Below, one piece after another: positions 58,125 to 64,000 of a stretch of 64,000 nucleotides of DNA. Source of the DNA: Platycnemis pennipes (taxonomy: Eukaryota > Arthropoda > Insecta > Odonata > Platycnemididae); contig OW121851.1 in the NCBI GenBank assembly GCA_933228895.1, forward strand, positions 132,293,624 through 132,357,623. The letters are read 5' to 3'. The notes under the pieces were generated by a model. It was not told the origin of the DNA, made no database searches, and saw only the letters and a list, made by a program, of their open reading frames with translations. The position numbers and the translations under genes are program-made. Numbering within the stretch: the stretch's first letter is position 1; every line of letters begins with the position of its first letter.

Positions 58125-58697
58125 GTATTTAAACTAGTGTAGTAGTGTATCAGAATTAATAGATGACTTAAGTTGGGAATCATTATCAGATCGTAGATTG
58201 AAGTGCAGATTAAATCTCGTACAGAAATTTAAAACGGATAGCTTTGCTGAAGATATTAGATGCATACTAAAAACCCCTCCCCTGCGCATTATGCTATATT
58301 TGACCAGATAAATAATATTAGAGGGATAGATTGTCGTACTGATAGATTCAAAATGCCACTTTTCCCCCGTACTATTAGAGAACACAATAATGTGCATAGT
58401 AAAGGGATACGTGCGTGAAATATTGTAGTGTGTCGTGCATGATGCATGGATTAATATTACTAACCCATGTTGGGTAAATGCACGTAAAAATATTTAGCTA
58501 AATGCCATTATAACTAATAATCCTTTATTACTGCATAAATACGTATCTCATAGCTGCTTTTGACTATATTATCTAGCATGCTTCCATTTAGTTGGTTAGT
58601 TGCACTTCAATATTGCGTGTTTAGTAGCCTAATCTTTCCTCACTTACCACACACTCTCGCGGAGGCTTGCACGTTATTGCGTGCTTATAAATGTAGA
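58125..58697 (+). mobile_element. LINE family 1 relative, older 5'-truncated copy
   Basis: It translates to LIDDLSWESLSDRRLKCRLNL, ILKTPPLRIM and DRFKMPLFPRTIRE, matching the same reverse transcriptase end as 45.3 and 59.6 kb but with many differences. The 3' region keeps CACACTCTCGCGGAGGCTTGCACG...TTATAAATGTAGA in place of CACACACC...GCTTGCAGGG...TAGATGTAGATG. It is an older subfamily or a decayed copy. Confidence 0.7.
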
Positions 58698-58980
58698 ACT
58701 ATTCAAAGAGTGTGAGCTATCCATGAAAACTCCTCAAAGAGCTTGCCACTGATATTCACAATAGCAAGATACGGCCAGTTTCGAATCCCGTTCAAGAAGG
58801 GTGTTCTTTTCTGTGTGGCTTGCCCTAGTCTAGAATTAATTTTTAAATTTTTTCAATGCTTGAAAATTATTCTTATAAAGTTTAAAAAAAAGGTCCTGAA
58901 AAAGTGATATTCCCGCTAGTAAAGCTACGGATATCTCTTAACGGCTAATATTGAAGGCAAAATAAAAAGCAAAAGCGTGT
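58698..58980. other. Non-coding, with a box B-like motif
   Basis: AGTTTCGAATCCCG at about 58775-58788 matches an RNA polymerase III box B, but no convincing box A precedes it. It may be a SINE remnant. Confidence 0.25.
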
Positions 58981-59480
58981 AAAATCGAGCGCGGGAATCA
59001 TTCGACCGTGTGACACCTTCCTCTCGTTTCGCCCTCAAACGTTTCCGACAACTCCTTCCACCTCACTTCCTCGTCTCGTGTGCAGCGCATTGTGGGTGTC
59101 GGGCGCTGTGGTTGTCCAGCAGCGGCCGTCGCGAACGCAAGGTGTCCCACGAGGTCAGCCTCGCCTGGTCGGCCGGTGTCGCTTCCGTTCTCCACGAGAC
59201 TCGTCTCAAGGAGGCCAAGAATGGACCCAATTCCAGTCCCCTGCGATTTGCGCCGTACAGGGAGTTAAATTGCCGCGTCGTCTGTCGTAAATCCTATGAC
59301 TGTACGGGTTCCGTGGTGCGTTCTCCCGAGTAACACACCCAGAGTGCATTCTTCGGAGGGATTCGAGTCGCTTTACACGCTATTTACGCCCCGCCGTTTC
59401 GTGCATTTGAATGGAGGTATTATGGTGTCCGATCACGGGTGTTCACAATGAGCACGCTCGCGTTGTTGTTTTCTCACTGA
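58981..59480 (+). other. CpG-rich segment with a GC3-rich open frame
   Basis: The frame 59010-59333 (107 codons) has a strong preference for G or C at third positions and an ordinary residue mix from about residue 38 on (RRERKVSHEVSLAWSAG). That is more gene-like than the low-complexity frames elsewhere. I recognise no family. It ends at a TAA at 59331-59333. It could be a last exon, a lineage-specific gene or a CpG island with chance openness. Confidence 0.2.
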
Positions 59481-59550
59481 GCATGCGGGAGAGAGAACAT
59501 GATCACTATAACTTAAATTTCGTACCGTCCTCCTAGTATCCCTACGAAAG

Positions 59551-60151
59551 TGGGATCCCTACGAAATCGGTCTAAATAACGAACTTGAACGTGTGCAGCG
59601 AAGATCGGCAAGATTTGTAAAGGGACGGTATGATAACCTTATTAGCGAAACCAGTCTATTAAATGAATTAAATTGGGAATCATTGTCAGATCGCAGGTTG
59701 AAATTTAGACTTTAACAAATTCCAAGACCATATTTTCAGTGATGATGTTAAAAATATTTTTCGGACCCCAACTTACTATGGTACACTGGACCATAATCAC
59801 AAAGTTAGAGAAATTGATTGCCGAACTGAAAGATTCAAAATTTCCTTTTTTCATCGTATGTACAATTAGGGATATGAATAACGGTAAATATATCCAGTAC
59901 GAGTATAGCAATGGATAACATTGGTAGCTGCATGTTGGTATAAGGACTTAGGGCTAACCCAACTAACAGCATGTTTTTGCATGTATGCTTTGCCATTTTT
60001 ATCCATTTTTGAATAGCGTAGTTTTGAATAGTACCTATACAAGTACTAATCCTTTTTTATGCATTATATTTAGTGCATATTTTGTGAGAGTTCACCCCCT
60101 GCCACACACCTTTATGGTGGCTTGCAGGGTATTATGTAGATGTAGATGTAG
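59551..60151 (+). mobile_element. LINE family 1, 5'-truncated recent copy
   Basis: It starts at VWDPYEIG and continues LNNELERVQRRSARFVKGRY, DNLISETSLLNELNWESLSD, RRLKFRL, then a small deletion and stop. It ends CACACACCTTTATGGTGGCTTGCAGGG...TAGATGTAGATGTAG. The coding part is the cleanest of the five copies. At the 5' junction ATCCCTACGAAA is repeated 16 bp apart (59539 and 59555), a short duplication at the truncation point. Confidence 0.87.
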
Positions 60152-60852
60152 TGTTCAGAATTAATTGCTGGTGCGAATCTTTGAACGCCTAACTCGTAGC
60201 AGAGCCCTCCTCTGTGAGTTTGCGTTGTTCAAAGCAATAGCAATTATGTAAGAGGAGGATCCTTCAACCCCCCCTTTATTTAATAAAAGAACTCAAATTC
60301 AGCCATTATTTCCACAAATCAAACTGAAACTGAGACTTGATTAATGAACGAAAATATAAGTGGTGGGCTATTGGTGAATATTGCATCGATTTTTTACTGA
60401 ATTTACATCTCCAGTGCCTCGTCCATGAATATTTTTTGCAACAATTGGTCATTTGCTAAAAGAGCGTATGTGTTACTACCCTACTGAATTAATTAAACTA
60501 TTATGGAATTAACTAAACTTTAATTAACTAAACTCCATCCCTCGGAAACATTATCATCCCATTCCACTTCTCTGTGGATCTCGCTACAACTCTTTTTTAA
60601 ATCTCAATGTATTTATTATACTAATTTTTAAGTCACCCCAACACCAGGTCAGTATATTTACTGCTACTGAAGAAATACCTTCAGGCGTGACTTTGTGGAA
60701 TATTTTCATCATATTTACTGCTATGGTTATAATACCTTATGCACTTCGCGTTATAGGGAATAATAATAATAATGTAATTTTATTGTTCTAGGATTTACAT
60801 CCGATATGAACATTTTTTTTCTTAGGTCATATTTAAGCTTCATTTAGGTAAT
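60152..60852. other. AT-rich non-coding stretch
   Basis: Nothing recognised; an AAT microsatellite lies at about 60760-60772. Confidence 0.4.
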
Positions 60853-60889
60853 ATTTGGGAATCTATGACATTCACATAGATTTCCAAAT
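60853..60889. repeat. Hairpin with 15-bp arms
   Basis: ATTTGGGAATCTATG (60853-60867) and CATAGATTTCCAAAT (60875-60889) are inverted with one mismatch and a 7-base loop. It is too short for a microRNA precursor. Confidence 0.75.
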
Positions 60890-62440
60890 GAACCAGTGCT
60901 ACATATAGAAGTGAATAGTTTTAAATAATGCCAATGGATAATGCTAGATATTCAAGCTTTCCTTTATTATAATGTAGAATAAACACATCGTGCACCTTTC
61001 TTTAATTAAGATGTTTTTCAAATTGTCTATTAAAGTGTCCATGCGTCTTTTATAAAATCTCCCGTCAATTGGCCGTTGATTCGGAGTCAAGGTGACTAAT
61101 GGTTGCTCATCTTCGGCTGAGATTTTAAAATGCATTCCCCTCCCATATCCCAAAATGTTTTTTGCACCAGGAAGTAGAGACGCAGCTCCCTATCCCCCCC
61201 CCTTCTTTCTCCCTTCGATATCTTCGGGTGAAGAAAAAAACCCTTCCACCATAGAATCAGTCTCGAGCAGACTCGACGCTATTCCGTCTTTTAACCAGCT
61301 CTTTCTTTTGCGTGGGAGTAAAAGTGAAAGGGCCATAAATTTTGGGCATCTCACTGACTCCTAAAGTAGCGTGTAAGGATTCATCTGAGGGGATCATGGC
61401 ATTAAAGCCCTTCGGTCGGCGGGTAGAGAGAGAGAGTTGGGGTTAGCAAAAAAGTTGAAACTCTTCGATAGGTTTCCTTGATCAGTCGTAAAACATCGAA
61501 TAATTTTGTAAGAGGACCCTTGGAGAAAGTCGAGAGGATGTGGACTACGAAAAATGTCTGTGTATTCTTTTTTACTTCGTCTCCCCTTAGTCGTCTCATC
61601 CACGTGCCTCTCCCTTTGTCATTTCATTATAATGCCCATAACTCCGCGGAACATTTATCTCCGTGGTCCCCGTTCTCAAACTTCCATCCGCTCTCCGCTG
61701 TCGTCATTTGGCGCTGCCTTCACCGGTCATATTTTTTCTGTGCCCTCCCCTTTTTCTTTACTCCGCCTTAACCAGCCGTTTCGGTAATTGTAAACCTGGG
61801 TCTCCTTTCTCGGAGGCATAACCAGTGCGTACCTCAGGGATTTACGTCTCCATAAATGTGCTCCTTTCTTCCCGTCATCTGTGCTTTCACTTCTGCGAAA
61901 CTGCGGCAGAGATATTAGCCTGCGCGTCCAGTTTTCTTATAGGATAATGGTTTCATGCGAGGAATGCCATTATCTGGATGTCCGGGAGACTCATTAAAAC
62001 TTTGATCTAGCATTTCGCCCATCCATAGAAGATGGACGTTGATCAATATGCTCAATGAATAGCCTGTATTTTGAAACAAAACTTTCAGTTTACGTTCGAT
62101 TAAACACCGTGGACGAGGTTTTTTTTCTTTTTTCACTATTTTTACAATTGTCCAATCATGATCATCATTCGTATCTGTCTCAAACTTGTCCGCTGGATGA
62201 GTCTTTCCCTCGCCAACTGCTGCGTTATCCTTTCAAAACCATTATCGTTCACGTCAGCAGCTCTGAAAGAATGGATTGTCTTTTTTGTCACACCAAGGTG
62301 AAAAAAATCCGTTCTTATTAAAGAGGTGTTATCCGAGGTAACAAAGAGATGTAAGTACTAGTCAGGTGAAGAGCAAGATGGATCCTTCCCTTTGTAAATG
62401 CACTACGGTTGACGAACTAAATGAGGAATTCTTTTTCTGA
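60890..62440. other. Non-coding stretch
   Basis: Mixed composition. Frames up to 97 codons around 61092-61790 are unrecognised, and a GA microsatellite lies near 61427-61436. Confidence 0.4.
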
Positions 62441-62546
62441 AGTTTTTTTACCACCGTGGTGGAAGCCCTCGTTCGTCTCGTCGATGAGGTTGAACAACCT
62501 AAGGAGATTGTCGAGGATTTTCTCGCCGACGAACTCTCCCATGGAA
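62441..62546 (+). other. Possible small coding exon
   Basis: A T-run at 62443-62449 is followed by a frame reading VVEALVRLVDEVEQPKEIVE and DFLADELSHGR, and then by a donor-like AAG/GTGTTC near 62546. The translation is acidic, amphipathic and far more protein-like than other short frames here, but it matches no family I know. The acceptor side is poor, with no clear AG at the right place. It could be an exon, a transposon-protein relic or chance. Confidence 0.2.
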
Positions 62547-64000
62547 GGTGTTCAGGCGTATTCCTCTGTGCACAGATATATTTCGTGCCTCAAATGACAT
62601 CTAAATTAAGTTTACCTTATTGTGTGTTATTTTTTGTAGCAGTGCTCGTTTTCGCCGATTGAAAACCCTTTTTGATTCAGCGCTAGTGGTGTTTCACTTG
62701 AGTGCTCGCCCTCGACCTATAATTGGCTGTAAAAATATTGATTGAGTAAATAGATGTTCATAGAACTTTAAAGCGTTCAGTATTATGTTCTAAATTCCTA
62801 TCCTGTGGAATAGCCACGAAAAATGTTACCTTTGTTCTAGAAGTAAAAATTGTTATTAGCGTGGGGTGACCGACAGCTTACATCATTTGCTTCATTAAAA
62901 ATTTTGGTGAGATTTAAAATTTGATAGAGGAAAGAAATTTTAGGGAACAGAGCAAAGGTGGAGAGAAACCCGGTGTCGTCACTTGCCTATTTTTATTAAA
63001 GGATACCAAGGAGTCCACGCTTTAATGTCTCCTCCGATGGACTGATTGTGAGTACTGAACTCAAAATGCTCTCCGCATGGCAATCAAAAGTGAAAAATCT
63101 ATGCCATCGCAGATATTCAAAACCTGACCATCTGGATGAGAGGCCAAAACTCTAGCCATCCCAACAATTAGACCCCCATTTTATAGAACATTCATTCCTC
63201 GTTTCCTTTTACACATTCTTATCAGACCACATGGACATTTTTCTAATCTATCTGGCTATTTTTATAAATTTAAAATTACGCTTACTTTCTCGCTGATGAA
63301 AAACTATTCTCAAATACTGAAGGAATATGATCGTGAGGTTTCTAGGGAGAACACTTTAGCGCAGATGTATTCAATGTCACTTTGGCAAGCACCATTCGTA
63401 AATGTGTATTACCACAGCTTAGCATAAAACGTTCTTATGCAAAAATTAGTCATTAATATAGTGAGATAAGCAAAGATTTTTGCTTGGATAATCAACCAAA
63501 TGATATATTTCCCCCATTAAATGCAAGACATGAAAATCACTTCCCTTAATTCTTTTCCGTTGTCCTTGCTCGAACTTTTGTCTCTTTCAAATTGGGCATG
63601 TTCGCGGAGAAAGAGAGGAAGGATGGGTTTCTGTGTTTCAACTGGCGAAAAACGCTTGATTTACACCGAATTTGAAGAAAAAGCTCTCCTGTCTTATATG
63701 TAGATGCGCATTTTATTCTCTTCCCATCTTTGTCACGCCAAGACTGCCCACGTGGCAGAATAACCAACGCGCCACTCGAAAAAGATTTCCCACTTTTTGC
63801 GCCCCCCCCCCCCCCTTCCCCCCTCTGATCGCCTTTTTTTGCCAATTCCTCGGCGAGGGCCGACCTAAGAAAGTGCGGCCGTGTTTTCTCGCGCCGGGCG
63901 TCTCAGAAGTATAGCCAACCGCAAAATCCCCATTTCCAGCGCCATCTTCACCGCTCCATTTATCTTCGCCTCTCCCACCGATGTCCTCTCCCCTCCTCCT
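62547..64000. other. Non-coding stretch to the right edge
   Basis: AT-rich to about 63500, then GC-richer with a 14-base C-run at 63802-63815 and C/T bias. Short frames on both strands (up to 99 codons) are unrecognised. Confidence 0.4.

Noticed and set aside
60853..60889. microRNA precursor
   Set aside because: Arms of only 15 bp with a 7-base loop; too short.
1..64000. CRISPR array, rRNA, operon or prokaryotic regulatory features
   Set aside because: No regularly spaced repeats, no rRNA sequence and no bacterial-type gene organisation; the window is eukaryotic.

Overview
The window looks like eukaryotic, probably insect, intergenic or intronic DNA. The background is AT-rich and almost free of open frames, and it is broken every few kilobases by GC-rich, C/T-biased or CpG-containing blocks. 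It holds debris of transposon classes common in arthropods: BEL/Pao LTR, mariner, a GIY-YIG (Penelope-like) fragment, LINE 3' ends and tRNA-derived SINEs. I could not recognise a host protein-coding exon, rRNA or functional tRNA with confidence, and I cannot name the species. The CpG-containing blocks would fit a hemimetabolous or palaeopteran insect, but that is a guess.

The one complete gene is the 1,742-residue Gag-Pol polyprotein (3046-8274) of an apparently intact BEL/Pao retrotransposon at about 2573-8951. Its 332-bp LTR core is identical at both ends. A primer-binding site matching tRNA-Tyr lies just inside the 5' LTR and a polypurine tract just before the 3' LTR. The retroelement catalytic residues I looked for are present.

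The element is bracketed by an identical 494-bp direct duplication (2079-2572 and 8952-9445), far longer than the 4-6 bp target-site duplication expected of an integrase. A 44-bp low-complexity segment lies between the left duplicate and the 5' LTR. This is the most unusual structure in the window and suggests a non-canonical insertion, repair or duplication event, or an assembly error.

Layout: 1-2078 AT-rich; 2079-9445 duplication plus BEL/Pao; 9990-10685 a GIY-YIG fragment between 21-22 bp inverted repeats; 13.8-14.7 kb GC-rich; 19947-20223 internally deleted mariner; 24267-24599 SINE; 29.4-30.5 kb and 31.2-31.8 kb GC-rich islands with a SINE-like unit between; 34531-34892 a 182-bp tandem duplication; 36224-36846, 40586-40795, 45085-45811, 58125-58697 and 59551-60151 five 5'-truncated copies of one LINE lineage ending in TAGATG-type tails; 37074-37230 and 55547-55902 two tails of a second LINE; further GC-rich islands at 35.3, 40.0, 41.8, 44.1, 48.9, 51.4, 53.7, 56.7 and 59.0 kb. 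The features are mostly independent insertions and not a pathway. The only cooperating parts are the LTRs, primer site, polyprotein and polypurine tract of the BEL/Pao element.
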